Translations under genes and position numbers: made by a program
Notes under the pieces: model-generated
Told to the model about the DNA's origin: nothing
The model's database searches: none
The model's input: the letters and a program-made list of their open reading frames with translations, nothing else
Shown here: positions 7,217 to 13,959 of the stretch, in pieces
How positions within the stretch are numbered: the first letter of the stretch is position 1
Layout of the letters: each line of letters begins with the position of its first letter
Origin: a virus
Length of the DNA: 39,774 bases
Direction: 5' to 3' (one strand)
IMG/VR virus record: IMGVR_UViG_3300025577_000026
Location: 1-39,774 of that record

Positions 7217-7883
7217 AGAGTTCCAATTTATCTCTAACAAACTTTCTAATATATTCGGTAAGAAGTTTGATGTACTTTGATTTGTTTCGTTCTTCGTAGA
7301 CAACACATTCTCCATTTTCACAAGCCATAATGATTACAAATTTTTTGACCGGGATACCAGTCATTTCATACAACATACATCCATATGCAGCACATTGTAC
7401 AAAATAGTTTTCGATCCAATCTCTTGGTTTCGGTTTCTTAGAAGTCTTAAAGTCAATTATTGCTAATTCACCCTCGTATTCTGCAATACAATCGACGGTT
7501 CCAGCAATACCCAACTGCTTACTATATAGGGAAGTTTCCAGAGCATGAATATTATCAATATTCTTTAAAGTTCCCTTGGAAATTTTAAATAGAAAATCAG
7601 AAATAGGAGGAACTTTTAGTAACTCTACATTCTTTAGGTGACACTCAGTGAGACTATGAAAATCAGTTCCACGACGTGTTGCCGCCTTTGTGACTCGATT
7701 TGCTTCCTCATCACCAACTCTTTTTCTCCATTTTATAAAAGTCTCCTTATTATAATGACTCGTCACCGAAGTGATAGAAACTAGTTTTAAGAGTTCTTCT
7801 TCATCAGGAACAGAATAGTATCTGACTCCATCAATAGTCTCCCTCTCAAGTTGAGGAAGATTCAAATCAACATGATTAAACAT
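7203..7883 (-). CDS. PD-(D/E)XK exonuclease (MGME1/RecB-like)
   Basis: This 226-aa protein has the RecB-type nuclease motifs in order: H76 in GTDFHSLTE, E116, GTVD with D131, IIDFKTSK with D144 and K146, and the QCAAYG motif with Q163 and Y167. These are the metal and catalytic positions of the PDDEXK_1/MGME1 group. It probably acts on DNA ends during replication, recombination or host DNA breakdown. It is joined to PhoH by a TAATG overlap and lies in the replication operon before the gp33-like gene. Confidence 0.85.
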   Translation of the reverse strand: MFNHVDLNLPQLERETIDGVRYYSVPDEEELLKLVSITSVTSHYNKETFIKWRKRVGDEEANRVTKAATRRGTDFHSLTECHLKNVELLKVPPISDFLFKISKGTLKNIDNIHALETSLYSKQLGIAGTVDCIAEYEGELAIIDFKTSKKPKPRDWIENYFVQCAAYGCMLYEMTGIPVKKFVIIMACENGECVVYEERNKSKYIKLLTEYIRKFVRDKLELYGTE

Positions 7884-8644
7884 TAAAAACCTGCTTCTGT
7901 TTTTGCTACGATATACTCTTTGACTAGACCAGATCGAACAATATCGTCAGTTCCAAACTCAATTATATCAAAAGAAGGCATTTTACGCAAGATGTTCATA
8001 AAGTCAACAATACCATTCCTTTCATTTGCCTTATTTAAATCTGACTGTCGAGAATCACCACAGAAACAAATTCGTGTATTTTCACCAACACGAGTGATAA
8101 TACTGTCGAGTTCATGAAAATTCAGGTTCTGAAATTCATCGACAATCACAATCGCATTATCAAGTGTCGTTCCACGAAGGAATGATGTGCTCCAGAATTT
8201 AATTGATTCCTGTGATTTAAGATTGCCATACAACATCTCAAAATCAGCATCAGAAGGCATTTGGAACATATACTTCACCATGTTCTTATATGGAATTTGA
8301 TAAATGTCTGCCTTGTCTTCATGGGATCCGGGAAGAAACCCAATCTCTCTAGTTGCTACAAGAGACCTCACAAGGTAGATTCTCTCATAAGGTGTATTCT
8401 CGTCCAATACATCTTTAAGTGCGTTAAAGAGGGTTATAAAGGTCTTACCTGTTCCTGCACAACCATATGCGACTAGATGCTTTCCTTCTTTATAAGAATT
8501 GAACAATCTTTTTTGATTATCATTGAGTGGGTCTATATCCACTAAGTATCCAGAACTTAATGGTTTCTTTCTTTTCATCTGCTTTGTTGTAAGACCAACT
8601 CCAATGGGTTGATCATTCGCAGATGCTCTTTTTCTTCTTGCCAT
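7883..8644 (-). CDS. phoH: PhoH-like P-loop ATPase
   Basis: This 253-aa protein shows a Walker A motif GCAGTGKT (61-68), the conserved LVRSLVATREIGFLPGSHEDK segment typical of PhoH, and a Walker B IVIVDE (165-170) followed by FQNL and a GDSRQSDLN sensor. PhoH is among the commonest accessory genes of marine phages. It is sometimes tied to phosphate starvation but is biochemically a ring-type NTPase with possible RNA helicase or RNase links. The first 35 residues are basic. It is coupled at both ends by TAATG overlaps. Confidence 0.95.
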   Translation of the reverse strand: MARRKRASANDQPIGVGLTTKQMKRKKPLSSGYLVDIDPLNDNQKRLFNSYKEGKHLVAYGCAGTGKTFITLFNALKDVLDENTPYERIYLVRSLVATREIGFLPGSHEDKADIYQIPYKNMVKYMFQMPSDADFEMLYGNLKSQESIKFWSTSFLRGTTLDNAIVIVDEFQNLNFHELDSIITRVGENTRICFCGDSRQSDLNKANERNGIVDFMNILRKMPSFDIIEFGTDDIVRSGLVKEYIVAKTEAGF

Positions 8645-8892
8645 TAGATTTTAGATACTTTAGAACCTGGTGCTTTTGATGCCTTGTTCAAAACTTCATT
8701 CCATCCAGGATTTCTTGCCACAAGTTTATCTCTCCATTCACCAACTTCTGCTGGTCTAGGGCAGGTAGATGGGTCAGACCAATCACGAATCCAATCACTA
8801 TTATCTTCGCACCATTTTGGCCACTCATGAATACTCAGAACTATTTCCTTTTGTTCACCAGTTTCTTTATTAATAATCGGATACGTTGCCAT
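8644..8892 (-). CDS. Conserved small cyanophage protein upstream of phoH
   Basis: This 82-aa acidic, Trp-rich protein (seven Trp; HEWPKWCEDNSDWIRDWSDP) ends with NPGWNEVLNKASKAPGSKV. It contains a Thr-Cys-Pro-Arg-Pro segment but no paired zinc-binding cysteines. No signal peptide or membrane segment is seen. It overlaps the phoH start by one base and is preceded by a CTAAATAT late-like octamer, so it may be read both early with the operon and late. I recognise the pattern as a cyanophage protein of unknown function. Confidence 0.75.
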   Translation of the reverse strand: MATYPIINKETGEQKEIVLSIHEWPKWCEDNSDWIRDWSDPSTCPRPAEVGEWRDKLVARNPGWNEVLNKASKAPGSKVSKI

Positions 8893-8912
8893 TTTATCAA
8901 TTCAGTATAAAA

Positions 8913-8920
8913 ATATTTAG
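8913..8920 (-). promoter_or_regulatory. Late-promoter-like octamer CTAAATAT
   Basis: The minus-strand octamer contains the thyX stop TAA and lies 21 nt before the ATG of the 82-aa gene. It would allow late transcription of that gene, phoH and gp32-region genes, independent of the early promoter at 9919-9948. Confidence 0.35.
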
Positions 8921-9552
8921 ATCCATTCCAGAGCTTCTGCTACTGTTGGAAACTGTTCTACAAAAACACTCTTACATGCTTCTGCGATGTCCATGTGCTC
9001 TTTTTGAGTTCCGTGAGCAGAACGCAAATCAATATAATGAATCCATGAGCGACATGAACCACTCATATAAATTCTGGTTGGTACTGCCAAAGGAAGCACA
9101 AATCTTGAACATTCCTTTGCAATTCCAGCAGCAAGCATTTCTTGATACAGTTGCATAGCATCATCAAAGTGCTTTTGAATCTTCATTTCAAAATTTTGAC
9201 GAGTATGTGGATTAATATCATCAATAGAATTTTGACGATTCTTTGTATCTTGCCTTCTTAGATCAAACAAAGGAATAGTATCGGCAAGCATTGATGAATC
9301 TGCATACCGTTGCGAAAACTCCTGGAATGTAAAACTCCGATGACGCAAGATTTGAGCTGCCAGTCCTCTAGTAGTCTCAATCTCAAGAGTCATGAATGAC
9401 TGCTCAAAGACACTCCAGTGTTGGTGCTTTACACAATACTTAAGAAGACCAGCAACCTTTGGATTCTCTTGATTAGAAGGATTTGACACTCGTGCCACAT
9501 ATCCCATCATTTTCTCTGCATCAGGAGTAACACTAATCAGTTTTACGTTCAT
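8917..9552 (-). CDS. thyX: Flavin-dependent thymidylate synthase ThyX
   Basis: This 211-aa protein carries the ThyX signature RHRX7S: R70-H71-R72 through S80 in RHRSFTFQEFSQRY, with R82-Y83 following. HQHWSVFEQ (43-51) and the C-terminal AIAKECSRFVLP-like block with SGSCRSWIHYIDLR also fit the family. The enzyme makes dTMP from dUMP using FAD, NADPH and methylene-tetrahydrofolate, supplying thymidine for an AT-rich phage genome. Its ATG overlaps the preceding stop (ATGA), placing it in the early operon. Length is typical. Confidence 0.95.
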   Translation of the reverse strand: MNVKLISVTPDAEKMMGYVARVSNPSNQENPKVAGLLKYCVKHQHWSVFEQSFMTLEIETTRGLAAQILRHRSFTFQEFSQRYADSSMLADTIPLFDLRRQDTKNRQNSIDDINPHTRQNFEMKIQKHFDDAMQLYQEMLAAGIAKECSRFVLPLAVPTRIYMSGSCRSWIHYIDLRSAHGTQKEHMDIAEACKSVFVEQFPTVAEALEWI

Positions 9553-9728
9553 TTACCAAATCCTTTGTAATTCTTTTGTTCCATTTTTACAATTTGTTCT
9601 TTTATTGAAGAGAGTGCTTCTTTCATCTCTACAATACGTTCTTCACTATAAAGATGATCTTGTGCTATTAATCTTTCAAATAGTTTTGCAAGATCTTTAA
9701 CCTTTTTGATTTTAGTGCGATTATCCAT
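9549..9728 (-). CDS. Small helical protein before thyX
   Basis: This 59-aa protein starts at ATG 9728 (MDNRTKIKKVKDLAKLFERL) and is almost entirely charged helix with heptad-like hydrophobics, probably a short coiled coil, ending KNYKGFGK. The ATG overlaps the upstream stop as ATGGATAA, and the stop overlaps the thyX start, so three ORFs are translationally linked. An ATG one codon earlier (9731) is also possible. Function unknown. Confidence 0.65.
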   Translation of the reverse strand: MDNRTKIKKVKDLAKLFERLIAQDHLYSEERIVEMKEALSSIKEQIVKMEQKNYKGFGK

Positions 9729-9897
9729 CATCGTCCTCAAAAACTTCGTCGTAATCTAAAATATAATCAGAAGATGGATTATCAAAATTTTCTTGCTTTG
9801 TGGTATGTATATCAACATCAGAATAAACTTCTGCCTTTAGAGAATCAACAAGCAATTCAAGATTTCGGACAATTAGTTTTAACCTTTCTTTCTCCAT
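9721..9897 (-). CDS. Small acidic protein, first gene of the thyX-gp32 operon
   Basis: This 58-aa ORF (MEKERLKLIVRNLELLVDSL... ending DYDEVFEDDDG) has an N-terminal amphipathic helix and a strongly acidic tail. It lies directly downstream of an extended -10 promoter, and its stop overlaps the next gene's ATG by 8 nt. Coding support is its position in the coupled chain. No family recognised; the acidic tail resembles small phage DNA-mimic or partner-binding proteins in composition only. Confidence 0.6.
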   Translation of the reverse strand: MEKERLKLIVRNLELLVDSLKAEVYSDVDIHTTKQENFDNPSSDYILDYDEVFEDDDG

Positions 9898-9918
9898 AAT
9901 ACTGCGATATTTGAATTA

Positions 9919-9948
9919 ATTATAGCATAAAAAAAGAGGGTCTTGCAA
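9919..9948 (-). promoter_or_regulatory. Sigma70 extended -10 promoter heading the early operon
   Basis: The minus strand reads TTGCAA (9948-9943), an 18-nt spacer ending TGC, and a perfect TATAAT (9924-9919), giving the extended form TGCTATAAT. The start would fall about 15-20 nt before the 58-aa gene. The -35 lies in the loop of the preceding terminator, so termination and initiation share DNA. Confidence 0.7.
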
Positions 9949-9954
9949 CCCCCC
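9929..9954 (-). terminator. Intrinsic terminator after the DUF4278-like gene
   Basis: On the minus strand a run of six G is followed by a loop and ACCCTC, then seven T. Four G-C pairs and one G-U form the stem. It ends the short transcript from the promoter at 10412-10440 and overlaps the next promoter. Confidence 0.65.
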
Positions 9955-9976
9955 TAACAATTTTAACGTAAGTGAC

Positions 9977-10144
9977 TCACTTATTGTAGACACGACCACG
10001 ATAACAGAATGTACCGTGTGTTTCGTTTGATTTTACACAACGAGTATCATACTCAACACCACGATATGAGGTGTGAGTGATCTGTGCGTCGTGCAGTGCA
10101 GATACTTTGTTGATCTGCTTTTTAATCATTTGAAGTGTGTTCAT
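9977..10144 (-). CDS. DUF4278-like small protein
   Basis: This 55-aa ORF (MNTLQMIKKQINKVSALHDA...) has a perfect AGGAG seven bases before its ATG. Its C-terminal half shows two YRG units, SYRGVEYDTR and CYRGRVYNK, the hallmark of DUF4278 proteins common in cyanobacteria and cyanophages. It contains two Cys (C36 and C47). It stands between the 53-aa gene and a terminator. Function unknown; the YRG resemblance is from memory and the protein is short. Confidence 0.7.
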   Translation of the reverse strand: MNTLQMIKKQINKVSALHDAQITHTSYRGVEYDTRCVKSNETHGTFCYRGRVYNK

Positions 10145-10185
10145 TTGTTTACTCCTAAAGTAGTTGGATTTTTAGGTCCGTTCCT

Positions 10186-10347
10186 TTAGTCGTTTGCGTC
10201 CCATATACACTCAGGTACAGATTCCTTTACGGTCTCTACCAACTCAACCTTAAAAGCATCAGAGAGATTCTCGTTTGCTTTCATCTTCAGCATAATACTA
10301 TCGGCTTGTTGGCATGTGAGTGATGAATATAAAAGAAATTCAATCAT
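10186..10347 (-). CDS. Small conserved-looking protein, 53 aa
   Basis: The chosen start at ATG 10347 gives MIEFLLYSSLTCQQADSIML... ending VPECIWDAND, a 53-aa protein with a short hydrophobic N-terminus. GGAG lies 10 nt upstream. An in-frame ATG at 10413 would give 75 aa, but that codon overlaps the TATAAT of a strong promoter and would be absent from the transcript. The pattern resembles small secreted-looking cyanophage proteins, although the hydrophobic segment is short for a signal peptide. Function unknown. Confidence 0.65.
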   Translation of the reverse strand: MIEFLLYSSLTCQQADSIMLKMKANENLSDAFKVELVETVKESVPECIWDAND

Positions 10348-10411
10348 GGGATGAACGGCTCCGTTCCGCGACTTACTTGCGTCAGAGTCTCCTCTGATGA
10401 ACGATAGGTCC

Positions 10412-10440
10412 ATTATAGACCCTATACTGTATTTAGTCAA
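10412..10440 (-). promoter_or_regulatory. Sigma70 promoter TTGACT-17-TATAAT
   Basis: The minus strand reads TTGACT (10440-10435), a 17-nt spacer and a perfect TATAAT (10417-10412). The predicted start near 10405 gives a leader of about 58 nt before the 53-aa gene. This is one of the two or three strongest promoter matches in the window. Confidence 0.75.
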
Positions 10441-10450
10441 GAGGTTTCTG

Positions 10451-10489
10451 AAAATCCCTACAGACCAAAAAATTGCCGGGATTTTTTTT
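10451..10489 (+). terminator. Inverted repeat followed by T8, plus-strand terminator-like
   Basis: AAAATCCC (10451-10458) and GGGATTTT (10478-10485) form an 8-bp perfect inverted repeat with a 19-nt loop, followed on the plus strand by a T-run to 10489. No plus-strand gene is seen nearby, so it may block antisense transcription or, on the minus strand, act as a weak hairpin between the 119-aa gene and the next promoter. Confidence 0.35.
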
Positions 10490-10504
10490 GCCGATATTTT
10501 GGAA

Positions 10505-10864
10505 TTATTTTCGTTTTTTGGTTGGGGGTGGTGGTTCCAGTCCCCATAGTTTTGGATTGGTTCTTCCCATACCAAAACCAATTCCCTTTAGATTCTCACG
10601 GAACTTATCCCAGTACATGTTAAATATACGAACTTCTTTCTGACTACGAGTCAAATCATATCTCGTTTCCCCATCAACCACATAGGTGATTATCATGGCA
10701 TCATAAGGACAATCTTTAGTGGATACTTGTTCCCAAGTTCCATTCTCTATCAGTATATCACATCCATATACGGATTTAGAATTTTCTTTTTCTGATGGTG
10801 TCCATGAAGTCATAGACTGTTCCTCTTCTGTTTTAGTAGGAGCATCTCCCAATTGATTTGCCAT
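10505..10864 (-). CDS. Unknown cyanophage protein, 119 aa
   Basis: The start at ATG 10864 (MANQLGDAPTKTEEEQSMTS) lies two bases after the upstream stop, so coupling is likely. The middle, KSVYGCDILIENGTWEQVST and MIITYVVDGETRYDLTRS, looks like a small beta domain. The C-terminus is Pro/Lys-rich (EPPPPTKKRK) and basic. No signal peptide or membrane helix. I do not recognise the family; the WYIP-like composition around VRIFNMYWDKF suggests a compact folded protein. Confidence 0.7.
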   Translation of the reverse strand: MANQLGDAPTKTEEEQSMTSWTPSEKENSKSVYGCDILIENGTWEQVSTKDCPYDAMIITYVVDGETRYDLTRSQKEVRIFNMYWDKFRENLKGIGFGMGRTNPKLWGLEPPPPTKKRK

Positions 10865-10866
10865 AA

Positions 10867-11448
10867 TTATGAACGATTTCCCCAAGTAATATCTGGATAT
10901 GCTTCACTCACAATTTCCTTTGTGATTTTATATCTTTCAGAAAGTTTTTTATCCTTACATAGACAGACAACATCTGCTTCTAGTGGGTGAAGTCCCTCAA
11001 GAATGTTAATGAACATCGTTTCACGACGAACACTATTCATACTATCATTACCACCCTTAATAAAGTGGTAGAAGTTTTTAAATTCTCTACGAATTGTAGT
11101 GTGTCCGTTCTTATCACTCGAACCCATTGAGAATGAATCGGTTTCGTGCATTCTACGAACTTCTTCAGTAATTTTAGTGCTCAAAGTTCCATTTGATGAT
11201 GCCTGATCCTCAAATCCAGAATAAGGAACCTCTCCTGCAGGAAGAACAGATATTACACTTTCATCAAAGTTCCAAATGAATACTGCCTTCAAAGAAATAT
11301 GCTCATACTTTTTCAGAACTTCAATCTTCTTTGCCTTACTTCTCTGTTTGGAAACAAGATCCAAAACTTCAAAGACAAATGGATTTCTTGGAAGTTCTAA
11401 TGATGCTGCCTTAGTCGTTGTCGTTTTCTTCTTCGTTACTGTCGTCAT
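10867..11448 (-). CDS. DUF6433-like cyanophage protein
   Basis: ATG 11448 gives 193 aa; a TTG three codons upstream is also possible. The protein has a Thr/Lys-rich start (residues 1-14), LPRNPFVFEVLDLVSKQRSK, and a C-terminal block with FINILEGLHPLEADVVCLCK and SEAYPDITWGN. The ILEGLHPxEA...KDKKL...YxITKEIVxEAxPDIxWG pattern is one I associate with the cyanomyovirus family DUF6433, of unknown function. It overlaps the upstream 75-aa gene by 38 nt, an unusually long same-strand overlap, and is followed by the coupled 119-aa gene. Confidence 0.75.
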   Translation of the reverse strand: MTTVTKKKTTTTKAASLELPRNPFVFEVLDLVSKQRSKAKKIEVLKKYEHISLKAVFIWNFDESVISVLPAGEVPYSGFEDQASSNGTLSTKITEEVRRMHETDSFSMGSSDKNGHTTIRREFKNFYHFIKGGNDSMNSVRRETMFINILEGLHPLEADVVCLCKDKKLSERYKITKEIVSEAYPDITWGNRS

Positions 11449-11638
11449 AGTTTTCAAAATTAAATGCGATTACTTCGTCTGGAATAAGATTTCCTTGCTC
11501 ATCAAACATTTCGGGATGATATCTCGGTGCCTCCCGATAGTTCATCATGTATTCTCTAGCAGTCCAACCAATTAAAAGTCCCATCATGAGAAATAGAATA
11601 GTCAAAAATGATCCAAATACTAAACTAGTTGCTAACAT
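11411..11638 (-). CDS. Small single-pass membrane protein with acidic tail
   Basis: This 75-aa protein has one transmembrane helix at about residues 5-25 (LVFGSFLTILFLMMGLLIGW), a short tyrosine-rich juxtamembrane part, then NLIPDEVIAFNF and a very acidic tail ending EEENDND. GGAG lies 8 nt before the ATG. It probably sits in the host inner membrane or thylakoid during infection. Gene order in front of the DUF6433-like gene looks conserved in cyanophages from memory. Function unknown. Confidence 0.75.
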   Translation of the reverse strand: MLATSLVFGSFLTILFLMMGLLIGWTAREYMMNYREAPRYHPEMFDEQGNLIPDEVIAFNFENYDDSNEEENDND

Positions 11639-11829
11639 TTTTCTTACTCCGGGAGATTACTTCTCTTTTTCTTGTACTAATAGAAAATTCGAAATAGATA
11701 GTTACTTCCCGTCTCAGAAAGCAGACCATCTTTTCAAAGATAATATGAAATGGTTGTGTCTGCTTTCTTTTTCCTCCATTAAGTAAAAATTCAATACCAC
11801 GATTTCTGTGGTCTTCATTTTTATTTATG
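11639..11829 (-). other. 190-nt intergenic stretch with a strong stem-loop; possible tiny ORF
   Basis: Between glutaredoxin and the membrane protein no confident gene is seen. It holds an 11-bp perfect inverted repeat: AGAAAGCAGAC at 11716-11726 against GTCTGCTTTCT at 11758-11768, with a 31-nt loop that contains a smaller ATCTT/AAGAT hairpin. A 34-codon ORF starting MKTTEIVVLNFYLMEEK lies just after a CATAAATA late-like motif, and another frame is open through the gap but its only upstream ATG lies inside glutaredoxin. It could be a structured leader or small RNA. Confidence 0.4.
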
Positions 11830-12072
11830 TTAAGACTTGATGACTTGATGTTCTCTGAGGAATTTGATTGTGTCAACACATCCTCCCAATTTTTTATTGT
11901 CACATACTACCTGTGGAAAGGTAGAACCTTTACCAAATTTAGCATAGAATTCCTCTCTTGTAAAGTCCTCTTCAAGTTTATAAGATACAAAATCTGTTCC
12001 GGTCAATTCCAATACTTGTTTAATCTTATAACAGTGAGGACAATTTTCTTTTGTGTATACAGTAAAGTTCAT
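11830..12072 (-). CDS. grx: Glutaredoxin
   Basis: This 80-aa protein is a full-length short glutaredoxin: the MNFTVYTKENCPHCYKIKQV start with a CPHC active site (11-14), STFPQVV with the cis-proline loop, and LGGCVDT near residues 63-69 that binds glutathione. It probably supplies electrons to ribonucleotide reductase or repairs thiols, as T4 nrdC does. The ATG follows a hairpin that contains an AGGAG, so ribosome access may depend on folding. Transcription likely starts at the near-perfect promoter 12105-12133. Confidence 0.9.
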   Translation of the reverse strand: MNFTVYTKENCPHCYKIKQVLELTGTDFVSYKLEEDFTREEFYAKFGKGSTFPQVVCDNKKLGGCVDTIKFLREHQVIKS

Positions 12073-12104
12073 AAAAAAGAAAATAGGAGGTTTAAACTCC
12101 TATT
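12071..12104 (-). terminator. Hairpin terminator between the 128-aa gene and glutaredoxin
   Basis: On the minus strand AATAGGAG and CTCCTATT form a perfect 8-bp stem with a 7-nt loop, followed by TTTCTTTTTT. It should stop transcripts from the adhesin island. Transcripts starting from the adjacent promoter begin inside the stem, so they would lack most of its 5' arm and escape. Confidence 0.65.
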
Positions 12105-12133
12105 AGTATAAAATATTTAAATTAAATTGTCAA
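12105..12133 (-). promoter_or_regulatory. Near-perfect sigma70 promoter for glutaredoxin
   Basis: The minus strand reads TTGACA (12133-12128), a 17-nt spacer and TATACT (12110-12105): perfect -35, one mismatch in -10. Initiation near 12098 falls within the terminator hairpin described next to it, giving a leader of about 26 nt. Confidence 0.75.
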
Positions 12134-12134
12134 A

Positions 12135-12521
12135 TCAGAGTGCATTCAGTGCATTCTGTGCTTCGGTTGCTTTGGCATCTGCAGCAGTATTCTTAGTTGC
12201 TGCAGTGTCAGTATCACCACTCATTTCTGCCTCCATTGCTGCCTGACGAAGAACTGATTCTTCATCAAGAGGAGTTTTAACAGAATTAAATTGAGTTTCG
12301 GTCAGTTCAATAACCGCATTCTTGGAACCTACGGTGATCGTAGAAATCGCAGTGCTATCAGGAACTTCAGAAAGACATACGTCAACACCATCAGAGTCGT
12401 GCATCCAGATCTTTACCCCAAGACCGGCATAGTCTGACTCTGGGTGTGTCTGACCCACAACATTTGATGTGGTAAGCCATGACCCACCATTCTTCCAATA
12501 ATGCTTTAGATATTTTGCCAT
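12135..12521 (-). CDS. Unknown protein after the carbamoyltransferase, 128 aa
   Basis: ATG 12521 (MAKYLKHYWKNGGSWLTTSN) gives 128 aa; a TTG seven codons upstream is possible but no better supported. The first 75 residues look like a small beta domain (DYAGLGVKIWMHDSDGVDVCLSEV); the rest is an Ala/Thr/Glu-rich helix ending EAQNALNAL. A TATAAATA late-promoter match lies 22 nt before the ATG, suggesting late expression and perhaps a virion protein. It is the last gene of the adhesin/modification island. Family not recognised. Confidence 0.65.
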   Translation of the reverse strand: MAKYLKHYWKNGGSWLTTSNVVGQTHPESDYAGLGVKIWMHDSDGVDVCLSEVPDSTAISTITVGSKNAVIELTETQFNSVKTPLDEESVLRQAAMEAEMSGDTDTAATKNTAADAKATEAQNALNAL

Positions 12522-12543
12522 TTTTTGTGAGATAACTTTCAAA

Positions 12544-12551
12544 TATTTATA
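12544..12551 (-). promoter_or_regulatory. Exact T4-type late promoter TATAAATA
   Basis: The minus strand reads TATAAATA, overlapping the TAA stop of the carbamoyltransferase gene. It is directly preceded by TGCTATAAT (12559-12551), an extended -10 sigma70 element, so the same 16 bp could serve both host and late-modified polymerase. Confidence 0.55.
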
Positions 12552-13956
12552 TTATAGCACCATTGATAATCATCATGTCTAATTTAGAATTTTTGTAAAA
12601 CTCTTGTGCATCCTCTTCGGTTTCTAATATAGGTTGTCCGTTCCCATTTAAACTTGTATTGAGTAGAACAGGCACACCAGTTAGTTCTCCAAATGCTTTA
12701 ATAATATTATAGTAGTGCTTATTAGATTTCTCTGTGACTGTCTGAAATCTGGCAGACCCATCAACATGAGTTATGGCTGGAACTTTTTCTGGTTGCTTCA
12801 CCTGTGCGGTATAAAGCATATAAGGACTAGGTATAGGAAAGTCAAACCAATCTTGATAGCATTCTTCTAATACAACAGGAGCAAAAGGACGGAACCATTC
12901 TCTATTCTTCACAACATGATTGATGAGATCACGATTATGAAAGTTTCTTGGGTCTGCAAGAATAGAACGATTACCTAGTGCTCTTGGACCAAACTCTGAT
13001 TTGCCCTGAAACCAACCAATGATTTTACCATCGGCAATTTGTCTTGCTATGTGATTATAGTCCGGTGTCTGACTTGGATAATCTCTTCCGGTATAACAGA
13101 TGTCTTGTGGTTCGTAATCATACCTTGCCTCTCCAAGAATATGATGAGACACATAAAGTGCAGAACCAACTGCTGTTCCATCATCACCACATGCCGGAAA
13201 GTGATGAAACTGTTTAAATTTAGATTTTCTTACGACCTCTGAGTTAGCATTACAATTTAAAAATGATCCTCCGGAGAGACAAAGGTTATTAGAGTTCTGA
13301 TCTATATCATTTAAGACACTCAATACTTTATTCTCAAACAAATTCTGAACGGATGCTGCCACATTCATCTTATGTTTGATATCATCAGTATAAGATTGAT
13401 AATCAAAATCAAATGGTGTCCCATATGATGAGAGACCCATTGTTGTTCCTGCCTTATGAAGTGCAGGTCCGAGTCCTAACTTCTCTGTTACTTCACCATA
13501 TAATACTCCGACCATTTCTCCGGGACAATATTCGGCAAAAAGTTTCTTCCCCTTACCATATGCCACCAGAGAATTTGCTTCTATCTTTCCCATACTACAA
13601 TCCATACTGAAACAATGTGCCTCATTAAATGGACTAGTATAATATGCAGAGGCACAGTGTGCCAGATGATGAGAAATAATATAACACTTAATCTCTCTAC
13701 CCTGAATAATAAAATTATCTACAAGATATTCATTACCAAAAAATTCTTGCTTAAAATCATTGGTGGCAACACAATCAATATCATCAACTGTTAAACCACA
13801 AGAGTCCAAAGCATAATTTATAATCTCGTCTGTAAATCCTTGTTGCTTTTTAATACCAGTAATTCTTTCTGTTCCAATGGCAAACTCTAACTTACCATTC
13901 TTAACAAGGCAGACGGATCCATCATGTCCGAATTGCACTCCCAAAATGTTTGCCAT
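12547..13956 (-). CDS. NodU/CmcH-type carbamoyltransferase
   Basis: This 469-aa protein has the O-carbamoyltransferase plan: an N-terminal Kae1-like ASKHA domain with ILGVQFGHDGSVCLV (4-18), the metal/ATP motif HHLAH (96-100), SLSGGSFLNC-like LSGGSFLNC (228-236), and a C-terminal domain with FGPRALGNRSILADPR (322-337) and REWFRPFAPVV. Such enzymes move a carbamoyl group from carbamoyl phosphate via carbamoyl-AMP to a sugar hydroxyl (nodulation factors, antibiotics, O-antigen). It is shorter than many relatives (about 550-600 aa). It follows the P4H-like gene by three bases. In this island a plausible acceptor is a glycan on fibres or host surface; that is inference. Confidence 0.9.
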   Translation of the reverse strand: MANILGVQFGHDGSVCLVKNGKLEFAIGTERITGIKKQQGFTDEIINYALDSCGLTVDDIDCVATNDFKQEFFGNEYLVDNFIIQGREIKCYIISHHLAHCASAYYTSPFNEAHCFSMDCSMGKIEANSLVAYGKGKKLFAEYCPGEMVGVLYGEVTEKLGLGPALHKAGTTMGLSSYGTPFDFDYQSYTDDIKHKMNVAASVQNLFENKVLSVLNDIDQNSNNLCLSGGSFLNCNANSEVVRKSKFKQFHHFPACGDDGTAVGSALYVSHHILGEARYDYEPQDICYTGRDYPSQTPDYNHIARQIADGKIIGWFQGKSEFGPRALGNRSILADPRNFHNRDLINHVVKNREWFRPFAPVVLEECYQDWFDFPIPSPYMLYTAQVKQPEKVPAITHVDGSARFQTVTEKSNKHYYNIIKAFGELTGVPVLLNTSLNGNGQPILETEEDAQEFYKNSKLDMMIINGAII

Positions 13957-13959
13957 AAT

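Noticed and set aside
11625-11903. 92-codon frame between glutaredoxin and the membrane protein
   Set aside because: Its only ATG is inside glutaredoxin in another frame and it runs into the next gene; the part in the gap has no good start. Kept only as a possible tiny ORF region.
9600-12130. tRNA genes, common near small genes in cyanophages
   Set aside because: No cloverleaf with a TTCRANNC T-loop was found by eye in the gaps; a covariance-model scan would settle it.
12547-13956. Reading the carbamoyltransferase as a TsaD/Kae1 tRNA-modification enzyme
   Set aside because: The C-terminal FGPRALGNRSILADPR domain and HHLAH placement fit NodU/CmcH, which TsaD lacks.
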